A stretch of DNA of 64,000 nt from Taibaiella koreensis (lineage in GTDB: Bacteria; Bacteroidota; Bacteroidia; Chitinophagales; Chitinophagaceae). Below are positions 53,371 to 62,948 of this stretch, in pieces. Within the stretch, counting starts at the first letter, position 1. The number at the start of each line of letters is the position of its first letter. The position numbers and the translations under genes were made by a program. The stretch is taken from positions 62,001-126,000 of the forward strand of contig NZ_QVNU01000003.1 in the NCBI RefSeq assembly GCF_003545715.1. Reading direction: 5' to 3'. The notes under the pieces were generated by a model that was not told the DNA's origin, made no database searches, and worked only from the letters and a program-made list of their open reading frames with translations.

Positions 53371-53955
53371 TTATTTCAGACCTATATTTTGTTTGAATAT
53401 TTTAACGGCAATGGCGATAAGGATAACGCCAAAGAATTTACGCACCACCATAATGCCGGAAGGGCCCAATAGCTTTTCAATGAAATTGAGGGCTTTGAGA
53501 CAGGCAAAGACGATCAGCAGGTTGATGAGGATGCCGATCAGGATATTGTAATGATGGTAGCTGGCCTTGAGCGACATCACCGTGGTTAGTGTGCCCGATC
53601 CGGCGATCAGCGGGAACGCGATAGGCACCACGCTGCCGGTCTTTCCGCCGCCTTCACTCTTGAAGAATTCAATACCCAGGATCATTTCCATACCCAAAAA
53701 GAAAATGATGAAGGAACCGGCAATGGCGAATGACGCAATGTCGAGACCCATGAAATGCAGCATCTGCCCACCGGCAAAGAAGAACAGCAGCATCAGCGCT
53801 CCCGATACGAGGGTTGCCTGCAGGCTATTGATCTCTCCCATTTTCTTCTTGAGGCCAATGAGCACCGGTATGGAACCCAGGATATCGATCACGGCAAAAA
53901 GTGTGATGGATACGGTGATGATCTCGGAGAGCATGATGTTTTCGACGCCGTACAT
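53371..53955 (-). CDS. MarC family integral membrane protein
   Basis: The 194-residue protein has six hydrophobic segments and the MarC/UPF0056 signatures LFAVIDILGSIPVLIGL near the N-terminus and PIAFPLIAGSGTLTTVMSL in the middle. Translation may start at the first ATG (53955) or at Met 8, which begins the first membrane segment. The family is widespread, and its function is not established despite the name derived from a multiple-antibiotic-resistance locus. No neighbour suggests a role. Confidence 0.88.
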   Translation of the reverse strand: MYGVENIMLSEIITVSITLFAVIDILGSIPVLIGLKKKMGEINSLQATLVSGALMLLFFFAGGQMLHFMGLDIASFAIAGSFIIFFLGMEMILGIEFFKSEGGGKTGSVVPIAFPLIAGSGTLTTVMSLKASYHHYNILIGILINLLIVFACLKALNFIEKLLGPSGIMVVRKFFGVILIAIAVKIFKQNIGLK

Positions 53956-54040
53956 AAGTTCTGGATTAGGGAAAAGGGAATGCGGTACAAAGTTACGCTT
54001 TAACCATTGACGCCATCGCCTTTTCCGTAAGGTGCTAGGT

Positions 54041-54074
54041 AAAAAGCTGTCCCCGATGGTGAAAGGACAGCTTT
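54041..54074 (-). terminator. Terminator of the DUF349 gene
   Basis: On the minus strand AAAGCTGTCC (54074-54065) pairs with GGACAGCTTT (54052-54043), followed by more T. The loop is 12 nt. Confidence 0.8.
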
Positions 54075-54107
54075 ACCGGAGCCTGGGGCTCTTATACCGG
54101 CAGAAAG

Positions 54108-55733
54108 CTATTCCGGCTCTTCTTCTACCTGTCTGTTCTTTTCCGGGCGGCCTTCGGAGCGCTTTTGGTGCAGTTCCTCGTATTGCCGTGTTACTTCAGC
54201 TATCTTTTCACGGCGGGCAGGCAGCTTCTTCTCGATCTGGTGGATCAGGTTTTCCAGGTGCCTGCGCAGTTCATCTTCCTTACTACCTGTGCCGGTAGTA
54301 TTGTTAAGCGATTCGCGAAAATCGGCCAGCTTGCTCTCTTCTTCTTCCAGCTCGGCCCTGATCTTGTCGAGGAATTGCCGTGTTTGCTGGAAGCGGCTGT
54401 CCAGCTGGTTCTGGAACCGGGCTTTGCGTTTATCGCGGTCTGCATCTTTACGATCGAAGAAAAGATGGCGGGCCGCAATAAAGCGTTCCCATATTTCATC
54501 GCCGTACTCCCTGGGAATATGGCCTATCTTTTTCCATTCCTGCATCAGGTCGTTCATCTCTTCGGTTACCTCTTTCCAGTTTTCCGATTGCTTGAGGTGT
54601 TCGGCCCTGTTCAGCAGCGCCAGCTTTTGGGCGTAGTTGTCTTCCAGGTTTACCTTAAACTCTTCTGCACTTTGCCGTTTAGCAGCAAAGAACCTGTCCC
54701 TGGCCGCCTGCAGCCGGTTCCATAGCTCGTCTGCTTTTTCAAAGGGTACCTTGCCTATCGTTTTCCACTCGTCCATAATGTGGGCCAGCAGGGCGGTGGT
54801 ATCTTTCCAGTCGGTATTGTTGCTCAGGTCCTCGGCCTTTTCCACAAGGGCCAGTTTCAGGGCATAGTTACCTTCCTGTTCGGTTTGGATTTGTTCAAAA
54901 TGTTGTTTTTTACGGTCGAAAAAGATATTGCGGGATTGGATAAAGCGGTTCCACAGCTCTTCATTCTTTTCGGCAGAGGCAACACGACCTATGGTTTTCC
55001 ATTTGTCCATCAGCTCCTTCATCACGTCCGACGATTTGCGCCAGTCTTCCGAATGGGCGTGTTTTTCGGCTGTTTCGCAAATCTCGAGCTTAAGGTCGAG
55101 GTTTTGCATCATGTCCTGCTCGATATCTTCATGGTGCTGCCGTTTCCGTTCGTAAAAATGGTTGCGGGCCTTTTCGATACGTTCCCATAGCTTTTCGCTG
55201 CGGTTCTTATCGGCGGGATTGGCAGCTTTCCATTCTTCAACAATAGTCCTGAAGGCTTCGGTCGTGGCTTTCCAGTCTTCCGAATCCTGCAGTGCCTCTG
55301 CCTTTTCGGCCAGCTTCAGCTTTTCAGCATAATGGGCATCCTGCAGTTGCTGTACTTCCTTTTCTTTTTCCTCGAGACCAGTATAGATAGGGCTGTAATC
55401 GCCTATGGCGTTGGCCCGCTGAATGTACTCCTTAAGCCTGGCGATCTTTCCGCTTAGCTTAAGTTTATCTTCCTGCTGGCCCCATTCGGTGTCCAGTTCC
55501 AGCGCCTTATGTTCCACCTCTTTGAATTTTTCGACCAGCGCCGCGACCACAGTAGCATAGTTATCGGGTGTAAGCGCCGAAAGCTTGCGCTCGGGACTAT
55601 AAGTCGTCGCGTTCAAAATCAATTCCTGCTCCTCGTTAAGCGAACAAAATGCTTTGCCTGTAAATTCCAGTTCATTCCACATTTCAGGAGTAATCCGGTT
55701 GGCCGCCTGCTGATCCGGCTGCTGTGTAGTCAT
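54108..55733 (-). CDS. DUF349 repeat protein
   Basis: The 541-residue, highly charged, all-helical protein consists of at least five repeats of about 70 residues. Each has the DUF349 pattern W-x2-(I/V)-(G/P)-x-(V/A/I)...(E/D)-(E/L)-x-LW-x-RF/R-x4-(N/D)-x-FF. Visible units include DKWKTIGRVASAEKNEELW, DEWKTIGKVPFEKADELW and QEWKKIGHIPREYGDEIW. No signal or membrane segment is present, so it is cytoplasmic. DUF349 proteins are common in Bacteroidota and Actinobacteria; their job is unknown, with a nucleic-acid or ribosome-associated role sometimes suggested. It is a single-gene unit with a terminator. Confidence 0.88.
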   Translation of the reverse strand: MTTQQPDQQAANRITPEMWNELEFTGKAFCSLNEEQELILNATTYSPERKLSALTPDNYATVVAALVEKFKEVEHKALELDTEWGQQEDKLKLSGKIARLKEYIQRANAIGDYSPIYTGLEEKEKEVQQLQDAHYAEKLKLAEKAEALQDSEDWKATTEAFRTIVEEWKAANPADKNRSEKLWERIEKARNHFYERKRQHHEDIEQDMMQNLDLKLEICETAEKHAHSEDWRKSSDVMKELMDKWKTIGRVASAEKNEELWNRFIQSRNIFFDRKKQHFEQIQTEQEGNYALKLALVEKAEDLSNNTDWKDTTALLAHIMDEWKTIGKVPFEKADELWNRLQAARDRFFAAKRQSAEEFKVNLEDNYAQKLALLNRAEHLKQSENWKEVTEEMNDLMQEWKKIGHIPREYGDEIWERFIAARHLFFDRKDADRDKRKARFQNQLDSRFQQTRQFLDKIRAELEEEESKLADFRESLNNTTGTGSKEDELRRHLENLIHQIEKKLPARREKIAEVTRQYEELHQKRSEGRPEKNRQVEEEPE

Positions 55734-56120
55734 AATTGATAGTTTTTCCTGTTCGGTTGTTGGTGACTTATGCTTCGTTCAATTGGTCCTAAAAACTTCA
55801 GAAAACTATATTATCCATAAAGAAGCCAGTATAGCAATAATTGCAAACTTTTTCTGATATGGTATGCGAATTTAAAAAAGATTCATTACGGAAAAAAATG
55901 AATCTTAAAAATATCCTTCCCCCGCGAGGCTGGTTTTAAAAGCCTCACCCATATATCCGGCTCATCCTAGGACAACGAAAAATAGAAATCCTTTTTGGAT
56001 CAGGTGCTAAAGAAATGTTATAAAATTATCAATCCCTAGCTTTTTGAAACCAAAGGGAAGTCTATCATATAAATTTATCCTATAGATACATGAAATATGC
56101 TTTAAAACCAAACACAACCT
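55734..56120. other. Divergent intergenic region, 387 bp
   Basis: The region separates DUF349 (minus) and the type B T9SS gene (plus) and is AT-rich with no coding frame. It has two small hairpins: AAGATTCATT (55878-55887) with AATGAATCTT (55897-55906), and GAGGCT (55926-55931) with AGCCTC (55941-55946). A TTTG at 56043 has no TAnnTTTG at the proper distance. Promoters are presumably here but I cannot place them. Confidence 0.5.
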
Positions 56121-58316
56121 ATGAAGCGCATTCTTACACTCCTATTGCCGTTCCTGTTGCTAGGCATAGCAACGGCCAGGGCCAGCCACCTATTGGGCGG
56201 AGAGATCGGGTACACCTATGTATCGTCCAGCGGCACCACACATACCTACAAGGTAACCCTTAAATTTTTTGCAGATTGCAGCTCTACCAGCGCCGCGTTG
56301 CCACTGCTGATCGGGGCCAATCCCTATGTCGCTTTGTACGACAACACCAGCCTTATCAATGGGGTCAATCTTACCTACAATGCTGCGCTCAGCGATGTGG
56401 AGATCACGCCTGTTTGCCCTGATGAGGTAAACAGTACCACCTGTACCAATATCAACAACCCCATCCCGGGCGTTAAGCTGTATGTATACGAGGGCGATTT
56501 TACGGTGAACGGCGCATCGGCCAACTGGCGGTTCGAATTTGAAGGATCGATCAACCTGGGCTCCAACGCGGGCCGTACGCCGCTGATCACCAATGCCGAT
56601 GTGCAGGCCGGCAGCTCGCTCATGTACCTGGAAGCAACACTGAACAATACCGCCGGCCAGAACTCTACCAGCGCCTTTACCTCTGTACCTACGCCGTTCT
56701 TCTGTATCAATCACCTCCAGACCTATAACCTGGGAGCGGTGGATCCCGACGGCGACGGGCTTGCATTCAGCCTGGTAGCGGCTAAAGAATCGCTGATCGT
56801 TAATGCACCGCCGCCTTCCGATATCGTATACAATCCGCCCTATACAGCCACCAATCCGGTACCCGCCGCACCAGGCTCGTTCAGCTTCAACCCGGTAAGC
56901 GGGCAGATGAACTTTAATCCCAACGCTGCAGTCAATAGTGTAGTGGTCAATAAAGTGGTCGAGACAAGAGGGGGCAACATTGTGGGCAGCAGTATGAGGG
57001 AAATGGCCTTTATTATATTGACCAACTGCCCCAACCAGGGGCCCGGGGGCCCGGTGACCAACCTTACCAATGCCAATGCCGATCCCTCCGACCCCAGTAC
57101 GATCAATGCCTGCGAGGGCACCAGCGGCAACGTGTCGTTCGATATCCATGCTACCGATCCCGAAGGCGATAATATTGCGATCACTACTACCAATCTGCCT
57201 GCAGGGGCCCTTGTTAATGTAAGCGGCGATGGCAGCCCCTCGCCCACGATGCACTTCAGCTGGGATATCGGTGGCGTAGCCCCCGGCGATTATGTGTTTT
57301 ATGTGAACCTCAAAGACGATGGCTGCCCCATAAGCGTTACGCAAACGGTGGCTTATACCATACGCATTAATCCTGTGTATCACTTCGGGCGGAACGACCT
57401 GGTCGAGATATGCAAAGGCAATACCTACCTGTTCTATGGACTATACTATTATGAGACTGGGCTGTACGATACTACTTTTAAAACCGTAAAAGGCTGCGAC
57501 AGCATCTATTACCTCAACCTGCAGGTCAATCCCTTGCCCGATGTGGTGCTCAACAACGGCAATGGCGCCCATGAAGTGGGTATCTGCGAAGGCTCTTCCA
57601 GCATACTGGCTGTAACCAAGCCCGGCGCCACGACCACTTATCAATGGTTTCGCGACGATGTGGCCATGGCTGGTGAAACAGGCCCTTCTTATACGGCAAC
57701 TACAGCCGGCACTTACTGGCTGAGCGCCGTTACCGATAAGGGGTGTACCGATACTTCGCTAAAGCTGAAAGTAGTGATCTATCCGCTGCCGGAAGCCAGG
57801 ATCATGCCTCCGGGCGACGAGGTCATCTGCGCCTACGATACCATGAAGCTTTCGGCCCAGACAACGGGTGTGGACGATTACCGCTGGGAGCCGGCGAAGG
57901 CCTTCCGCATCACGGGCGGCTCCGAAAAGCCGGAAGTGACTGGTATTTTTATCGAACCTACCCGGGTCACGCTTACGGTCTACAACCAATACGGGTGCTT
58001 CGATACAGACACGGTGCTGGTCAATACGAAGCCTTGTTGCGAGGTGTTTACGCCCAATGCTTTTTCTCCCAATGGCGATGGTATGAACGACTATTTTAAA
58101 CCGGCGTTGCAGACCGGTCAGTTGTTGGTGTCGATGCAGGTATTTGACCGTTGGGGCCAGCTGGTCTACAACAATACCAATATTCCTAAAGGTTGGGATG
58201 GCAATTATGAAAATGGTTCCAAAGCGGGCACCGATACCTATATGTACCTGATCCGGTATACCTGCGCCGATGGTAAGCTGTATGAGAAAAAAGAGTCGCT
58301 CTCGCTGATCCGTTAG
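56121..58316 (+). CDS. T9SS type B cargo protein (gliding-motility-associated C-terminal domain)
   Basis: The 731-residue protein has a signal peptide (LLLPFLLLGIATARA) and a C-terminal type B (CHU_C) sorting domain from about residue 640: VFTPNAFSPNGDGMNDYFKP, then MQVFDRWGQLVYNN, ending YEKKESLSLIR. The body is beta-rich with repeated Ig- or cadherin-like modules, for example VDPDGDGLAFSLVAAKE near residue 210 and ATDPEGDNIAITTTNLPAGA near residue 350, and a later Ig-like domain ending in KVVIYPLPEARI. Such proteins are exported by SprA-type T9SS and stay on the surface, often as adhesins. It is a single-gene unit followed by a repeat-like hairpin. Confidence 0.88.
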   Translation: MKRILTLLLPFLLLGIATARASHLLGGEIGYTYVSSSGTTHTYKVTLKFFADCSSTSAALPLLIGANPYVALYDNTSLINGVNLTYNAALSDVEITPVCPDEVNSTTCTNINNPIPGVKLYVYEGDFTVNGASANWRFEFEGSINLGSNAGRTPLITNADVQAGSSLMYLEATLNNTAGQNSTSAFTSVPTPFFCINHLQTYNLGAVDPDGDGLAFSLVAAKESLIVNAPPPSDIVYNPPYTATNPVPAAPGSFSFNPVSGQMNFNPNAAVNSVVVNKVVETRGGNIVGSSMREMAFIILTNCPNQGPGGPVTNLTNANADPSDPSTINACEGTSGNVSFDIHATDPEGDNIAITTTNLPAGALVNVSGDGSPSPTMHFSWDIGGVAPGDYVFYVNLKDDGCPISVTQTVAYTIRINPVYHFGRNDLVEICKGNTYLFYGLYYYETGLYDTTFKTVKGCDSIYYLNLQVNPLPDVVLNNGNGAHEVGICEGSSSILAVTKPGATTTYQWFRDDVAMAGETGPSYTATTAGTYWLSAVTDKGCTDTSLKLKVVIYPLPEARIMPPGDEVICAYDTMKLSAQTTGVDDYRWEPAKAFRITGGSEKPEVTGIFIEPTRVTLTVYNQYGCFDTDTVLVNTKPCCEVFTPNAFSPNGDGMNDYFKPALQTGQLLVSMQVFDRWGQLVYNNTNIPKGWDGNYENGSKAGTDTYMYLIRYTCADGKLYEKKESLSLIR

Positions 58317-58361
58317 CAAGGGTAAGCTATGGCAAAATGCGAAGGAGCAGGGGTCAAAAGG

Positions 58362-58409
58362 GGTAATCTTTGTCTTGCTGAGCGGAGTCGAAGCACGACA
58401 AAAATTACC
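58362..58409. repeat. Small hairpin element with CTGAGCGGAGTCGAAG loop
   Basis: GGTAATCTTTGTC (58362-58374) and GACAAAAATTACC (58397-58409) form a 13-bp stem with one mismatch, 45 bp after the T9SS stop. The loop carries GCTGAGCGGAGTCGAAGCAC, a motif type that recurs in Bacteroidota intergenic repeats. Only this copy is seen here, and it could also end the T9SS transcript. Confidence 0.5.
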
Positions 58410-58525
58410 GGTACTACGCCGTCTTTTCATGGCGCTTCGAAATACAACAAAAACTAGGTTTCAAGCCTGTTCCCATTTTGAACTACTCAATGTGACAGGC
58501 TTGGGGCCTTTGGCAATAGCTTATT

Positions 58526-59074
58526 CTAATTCAGGGAGAAGCTGAGCCACTGGCCGGCTTGCTGTCGCTCAAACAGCCCAGCAAGCTTTTGCTGCACCGC
58601 TGCCAGCTGCTCTATAGGAAGGTAAACAGCCGAAGAGAAGATATGCTGCAGCTGCATAGTGATGGCATTGCGATCGTAAAAATTGATCGTGCCCCAGGTA
58701 ATGTCTTTTTCCTGCTTTACGGTTTCGATGTTGGTCGCCAGGGTTTGGAACATAATCACCCGGGCCGGCCGGCCAATGGCGCCATACCGCCTGTAGTAGC
58801 ATATGGATTGTGCAGAAACAGTAACGACCTCGCTTCCGGCAATGTTCCAAAGCACATAACGGCCGCAGAAGAACAGCAGCGCACCACCCAGCAGGGTAAC
58901 ACCCAACAAAGCTTTGGCCGAATCTCCGGCAACCATATTCATGACGAGCGCGGTAAACATTGCGGCAAGGACGAAGAACAGCACCAGGATCACTTTGAGA
59001 TATAAAGGAATGGCTACCCTGGCCTCAATGGTTAGGCTTGCTGGTGTTTCCGTAATGGTACCCGAGTTGTTCAT
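58526..59074 (-). CDS. Small membrane protein with a PH-like C-terminal domain
   Basis: The 182-residue protein has two adjacent hydrophobic segments at about residues 28-52 and 58-78. A beta-rich C-terminal part follows, with EVVTVSAQSICYYRRYGAI and ITWGTINFYDRNAITMQLQH, that looks like the bacterial pleckstrin-homology-like fold of two-TM membrane proteins. I do not recognise a named family. Its ATG starts 1 bp after the argS stop codon, so it is cotranscribed and probably translationally coupled with argS. That linkage gives no hint of function. Confidence 0.65.
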   Translation of the reverse strand: MNNSGTITETPASLTIEARVAIPLYLKVILVLFFVLAAMFTALVMNMVAGDSAKALLGVTLLGGALLFFCGRYVLWNIAGSEVVTVSAQSICYYRRYGAIGRPARVIMFQTLATNIETVKQEKDITWGTINFYDRNAITMQLQHIFSSAVYLPIEQLAAVQQKLAGLFERQQAGQWLSFSLN

Positions 59075-59075
59075 A

Positions 59076-60857
59076 TTACATCTTCTGTGGTACCTCGATA
59101 CCCAGCAGGCTCATAGCGTGCCGGATCACGTTGCCGATCATTGTAACCAGCATGAGCCGTAACTGCCTTTTTTCTTCGCTTTCCGCCTGGTTGATGCTAT
59201 GCACCGCGAAGAATGAATTGAACAGCTGCGCGAGCTGAAAGGCATAATTACAAACCAGGGAGGGATTATATTCCTTTGCCGCCTGATCCAGGATAGAGGG
59301 GTATTGTTCGATCTTCAGCAGCAGGGATTTCTCCAGTGGGGCCAGGCCTTCGCCTAGCGTGAACTGACCATATGCAATTTCATTTTTGCGCAGGACGGAG
59401 CAGATACGTACATGGGCATATTGGATAAAAGTTGCTGTAAAACCATGCAGGTCGATGGACTCTTTGGGGTCGAAGATCATCTTCTTCCTGGGCTCTACGC
59501 GCAGCAGGTAAAACTTGAGCGCGCCCAGGCCCACCATATCGTACAGGCGCTCCTGCTCTTCAGGTGCAAAGTCTTCGGTCTTGCCGGCCTCCAGGGCTTG
59601 TTCCCGGGCCAGGGCAATCATTTCGGCGACCATATCGTCGGCGTCGACCACGGTACCCTCGCGGCTTTTCATACGGCCCGAAGGCAGCTCGACCATGCCA
59701 TAGGACAAGTGGTAAATGCCTTCGGCGCAGGGTTCGCCCAGCTTCTGCAGTATCAGCTTGAGCACCTGCATATGGTAGTTCTGCTCGTCGGCGATCACAT
59801 AAGCCGAGCGGTCCATGTGAAAGTCGTTGTATTTAAGGCGGGCGGTACCCAGGTCCTGGGTCATGTATACCGAAGTGCCATCGGCGCGCAGCAGCAGCTT
59901 TTCATCCAGCCCGTCGGCAGTGAGGTCGATCCATACCGATCCATTGTCCTTTTTGAACAGGACGCCTTTGGCCAGTCCTTCTTCCACGATGGCTTTGCCC
60001 AGCAGGTAAGTATCACTTTCGTAATACATTTTATCGAAGTCGATACCCAGTTTTTTGTAAGAGGCGTCGAAGCCCTGGTATACCCAGCTGTTCATTTTTT
60101 GCCAGAGGGCATATACTTCCGGATCGCCGGCTTCCCATTTGCGGAGCAATTCCTGGGCTTCGAGCATAATGGGCGCTTCCTTTTCGGCTTTTTCTTTGTC
60201 CATGCCCTGCGTTACCAGGGTGTCGATCTCCCGCTTGTACACGTCGTTGAATTTAACGTAGTAGTCGCCTACGAGGTGATCGCCTTTGATCCCCGTGCTT
60301 TCGGGCGTAGCGCCATCGGCATAGCGCATCCAGGCGATCATCGATTTGCAGATATGGATGCCGCGATCGTTGACCAGGTTGGCCTTGATTACCTCATAGC
60401 CATTGGCCTTAAGTATCGCGGCTACCGACCAGCCCAGGAAATTGTTGCGCAGGTGGCCGAAGTGCAGGGGCTTATTGGTATTGGGCGAAGAGTACTCGAT
60501 CATCACCTTTTGCCCGTTACTTTCCTTTTGTCCGTATTGCGTATCGTTGTAGCTGTGGTTCAGAAAGGCCGCCAGCTCTGTATCGGCCACGGTAAGGTTG
60601 AGAAAGCCGGCCACCGTTTCGTGCGCTGTAAACAAGGGGTAATGGGCCAGCAGGTACTCGCCTATGGCTTTGCCCAGCACGGCAGGATTCTGGCGCAGAC
60701 TTTTGACGAAAGGGAAAAGCACTACGGTATAGTCGCCTGCAAATTCAGGCTTCGTCTCGTTGACAAGTATTGTTTCGTCGGTAACCGCGGCTGCGGGATA
60801 CAGGTGGTTGATGGCTTGCGCAGCAGCGATCTTGATCTGGGCTACAATAGGCAACAT
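59076..60857 (-). CDS. argS: Arginyl-tRNA synthetase
   Basis: The 593-residue enzyme charges tRNA-Arg. It has the N-terminal Add-1 domain typical of ArgRS, the class I HIGH box in EYSSPNTNKPLHFGHLRNN (about residues 119-137), and the conserved region SYGMVELPSGRMKSREG (about residue 390), in place of a canonical KMSKS. The DALR anticodon-binding domain lies at the end, with YAHVRICSVLRKNE near residue 480. It is the first gene of a two-gene unit with the small membrane protein. A TACCTTTG box with an upstream TTTT at 20 nt precedes it. Confidence 0.96.
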   Translation of the reverse strand: MLPIVAQIKIAAAQAINHLYPAAAVTDETILVNETKPEFAGDYTVVLFPFVKSLRQNPAVLGKAIGEYLLAHYPLFTAHETVAGFLNLTVADTELAAFLNHSYNDTQYGQKESNGQKVMIEYSSPNTNKPLHFGHLRNNFLGWSVAAILKANGYEVIKANLVNDRGIHICKSMIAWMRYADGATPESTGIKGDHLVGDYYVKFNDVYKREIDTLVTQGMDKEKAEKEAPIMLEAQELLRKWEAGDPEVYALWQKMNSWVYQGFDASYKKLGIDFDKMYYESDTYLLGKAIVEEGLAKGVLFKKDNGSVWIDLTADGLDEKLLLRADGTSVYMTQDLGTARLKYNDFHMDRSAYVIADEQNYHMQVLKLILQKLGEPCAEGIYHLSYGMVELPSGRMKSREGTVVDADDMVAEMIALAREQALEAGKTEDFAPEEQERLYDMVGLGALKFYLLRVEPRKKMIFDPKESIDLHGFTATFIQYAHVRICSVLRKNEIAYGQFTLGEGLAPLEKSLLLKIEQYPSILDQAAKEYNPSLVCNYAFQLAQLFNSFFAVHSINQAESEEKRQLRLMLVTMIGNVIRHAMSLLGIEVPQKM

Positions 60858-60896
60858 ATTGTTGAAATAAATTTAAAGCTTTAGCTATCAGGGGTG

Positions 60897-60928
60897 CAAA
60901 GGTACGATTGTTTTTCCGGCGGTTAAAA
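60897..60928 (-). promoter_or_regulatory. Promoter of argS
   Basis: Minus strand TTTT (60928-60925), a 20-nt spacer, then TACCTTTG (60904-60897). This is near the TTTG-N19-21-TAnnTTTG consensus, and the box is 39 nt before the ATG. Confidence 0.55.
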
Positions 60929-60943
60929 GAGGGTCGATCGAAT

Positions 60944-60975
60944 AAAAAGGGAGCATTTCTGAATAAAATGCTCCC
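60944..60975 (-). terminator. Terminator of thyA
   Basis: Minus strand GGGAGCATTT (60975-60966) pairs with AAATGCTCCC (60958-60949), followed by TTTTT. It lies 23 bp beyond the thyA stop. Confidence 0.88.
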
Positions 60976-60998
60976 GTATATTTTCTCTATCCCAAAAA

Positions 60999-61793
60999 TT
61001 ACACCGCCACGGGCGCTTTAATATGCGGGTGGCTTTCGTACTGTTCCAGGGTAAAATCCTCATAGGTAAAAGCAAAAAGATCCTTTACCGCCGGGTTCAG
61101 CCTCATTTGCGGCAGCGGGAAGGGTTGGCGGCTCAGCTGCAGGCGGGCCTGTTCGATATGGTTGCTGTATAAGTGTACGTCGCCGAAGGTGTGGATGAAC
61201 TCGCCGTATTCGAGTCCGCATACCTGGGCCATCATCATCGTGAGCAGCGCATAAGAGGCAATGTTGAAAGGCACGCCGAGGAATACATCGGCGCTGCGCT
61301 GGTACAGCTGGCAGCTTAGCTTTCCATTGGCCACATAGAACTGGAACAGGGCATGGCAGGGGCTGAGCGCCATCTGCGGCAGGTCGGCCACATTCCAGGC
61401 ATTCACGATCATACGCCGGCTGTCGGGATTGGTGCGCAGCTGGTGCAGCACATCGCCGATCTGGTCGTAGACTTTACCATCGGCGCCTTCCCAGCTACGC
61501 CATTGCTTGCCATATACAGGTCCCAGATCGCCGTTAGCATCTGCCCATTCGTCCCAGATCTTTACCTGGTGCTCTTTAAGATAGCCAATATTGGTATCGC
61601 CTTTCAGGAACCAGAGCAGCTCATAGATAATGGACTTGAGGTGCAGCTTTTTGGTGGTAACCAGGGGAAAGCCCTTTTGCAGGTCGAAGCGCATCTGGTA
61701 GCCAAAACAACTGATGGTGCCGGTGCCGGTACGGTCGCTTTTTTCAACGCCGGTATCGAGTATATGCTGTAAAAGGTCTAGGTATTGTTGCAT
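60999..61793 (-). CDS. thyA: Thymidylate synthase
   Basis: From the ATG at 61793 the protein has 264 residues, exactly the E. coli length, and starts [15 protein letters not shown] as the family does; a longer frame from 61913 is not needed and would overlap the divergent gene. Motifs are [19 protein letters not shown], the catalytic cysteine in [14 protein letters not shown], and the folate- and dUMP-binding stretch [18 protein letters not shown]. It converts dUMP to dTMP with methylene-tetrahydrofolate. No dihydrofolate reductase (folA) follows. It is monocistronic with a clean terminator and a TAATTTTG box. Confidence 0.97.
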   Translation of the reverse strand: MQQYLDLLQHILDTGVEKSDRTGTGTISCFGYQMRFDLQKGFPLVTTKKLHLKSIIYELLWFLKGDTNIGYLKEHQVKIWDEWADANGDLGPVYGKQWRSWEGADGKVYDQIGDVLHQLRTNPDSRRMIVNAWNVADLPQMALSPCHALFQFYVANGKLSCQLYQRSADVFLGVPFNIASYALLTMMMAQVCGLEYGEFIHTFGDVHLYSNHIEQARLQLSRQPFPLPQMRLNPAVKDLFAFTYEDFTLEQYESHPHIKAPVAV

Positions 61794-61807
61794 CGGGGAA
61801 ATAAGTA

Positions 61808-61839
61808 CAAAATTAAGAAATGCCGGTGGGCCGGTAAAA
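61808..61839 (-). promoter_or_regulatory. Promoter of thyA
   Basis: Minus strand TTTT (61839-61836), 20-nt spacer, TAATTTTG (61815-61808). The box is 14 nt before the ATG at 61793, which supports that start codon because an upstream start would place the promoter inside the coding region. Confidence 0.55.
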
Positions 61840-61911
61840 TGAGTTATACACGGATTGTGTAAAGAAAGCAAGCCGGATTTTTGTATATTTAATGCATAGA
61901 AAAATAGCACC

Positions 61912-62832
61912 ATGAAGAAACACTACCTTATCCTTTTCTACCTTTTGTTGCTGCCGGGACTGCCTGCGTTGGCGCAAAAGGTCTGGTTTTCCGATACGAC
62001 GAACCAATGGCGGACAAGCATTACGATAGCGCCTGAGGGACCTCCCGGAACAACGATCATATCTCATTATCGGTTTAAAGATACGGTCGTCGTGCTGGCT
62101 GGTTACCAGTATCACTGGCTGGAATACGAAAATGGTGTATGGGTACGGGACGATACACAGGCACATAAGGTGTACATCAGGCCGCTGCCCGGACCCGGAC
62201 CCACCCGCCTGGTTGCTACCGATACCCATGCATTTGTATACCTCGATTATAATCTCCGGGCGGGCGATACCCTTGCCATGCCTTATGTGGTTTCGCCGGC
62301 GACGGCCGGCGATAGCCTCAGCTATCATGTGGTGCAATCTGTAGATTCGGTACTCATGAATGGCCTTTATCACAAGACCTTTCAAATGAGCGCTTATTTC
62401 CCGAATGACTCCCGGCCGGCCCGTTACCAGGTGATAGAAGGCATCGGTAACGATACCGGGCCTATATTTATTCCCGATGGGCTGGGCGAATGGGATACCC
62501 GCCTGGTCTGTTTTAAAAACCAGGATACTATACCACTTTCTGCCTACAGTGCCTGTTCGGATGCGAGCTCGGTGAGGAAGCTGGAAAACCATCGCGCCCG
62601 CTTCGACATTATGCCTAACCCGGCGACCAGCTGGCTACATATTGTCTACAAAGGATATGGCGGCGCCCGGATGAATGCTGCTTTGCTTAGCCTTACGGGA
62701 ACAAGCCTGGGAGAGATCAATTTCAGCAAAGATGGGCTTATTGACCTGGCCGGCCTTGCGCCGGGCCTTTACCTGCTGCAGGTAAGGGAGGATGGCGCAT
62801 TACTGTTCGCGGAAAAGATAATGGTACAATAA
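61912..62832 (+). CDS. T9SS type A cargo protein, unknown function
   Basis: The 306-residue protein has a signal peptide ([17 protein letters not shown]) and a C-terminal type A sorting domain from about residue 232: [18 protein letters not shown], a [12 protein letters not shown] strand, and [15 protein letters not shown] near the end. The central part (25-210) is beta-rich with no recognised motif. It is divergent from thyA, with 118 bp between the start codons. A TATATTTA box near 61884, one base from TAnnTTTG, could serve as its -7 element. Confidence 0.83.
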   Translation: MKKHYLILFYLLLLPGLPALAQKVWFSDTTNQWRTSITIAPEGPPGTTIISHYRFKDTVVVLAGYQYHWLEYENGVWVRDDTQAHKVYIRPLPGPGPTRLVATDTHAFVYLDYNLRAGDTLAMPYVVSPATAGDSLSYHVVQSVDSVLMNGLYHKTFQMSAYFPNDSRPARYQVIEGIGNDTGPIFIPDGLGEWDTRLVCFKNQDTIPLSAYSACSDASSVRKLENHRARFDIMPNPATSWLHIVYKGYGGARMNAALLSLTGTSLGEINFSKDGLIDLAGLAPGLYLLQVREDGALLFAEKIMVQ

Positions 62833-62948
62833 GCCCTTGTTTTAGGCAGGTTTTCCACGGGCTATCAACAATTTAATAATCTTTTGGTATATTTTCTTTC
62901 TGTGGGAATAAGAGGTTTACTATCTTTCGTGCCAAAATCTGTACCCAT

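Noticed and set aside
53371-53955. MarC as an antibiotic-resistance determinant
   Set aside because: The family name is historical; no resistance function is established and no resistance genes are nearby.
56190-57383. A 397-codon minus-strand frame inside the type B T9SS gene
   Set aside because: The sense-strand protein has signal, Ig-like and sorting domains; the antisense frame has none.
59412-60884. A 490-codon open frame antisense to argS
   Set aside because: No recognisable motif; argS on the other strand is unmistakable.
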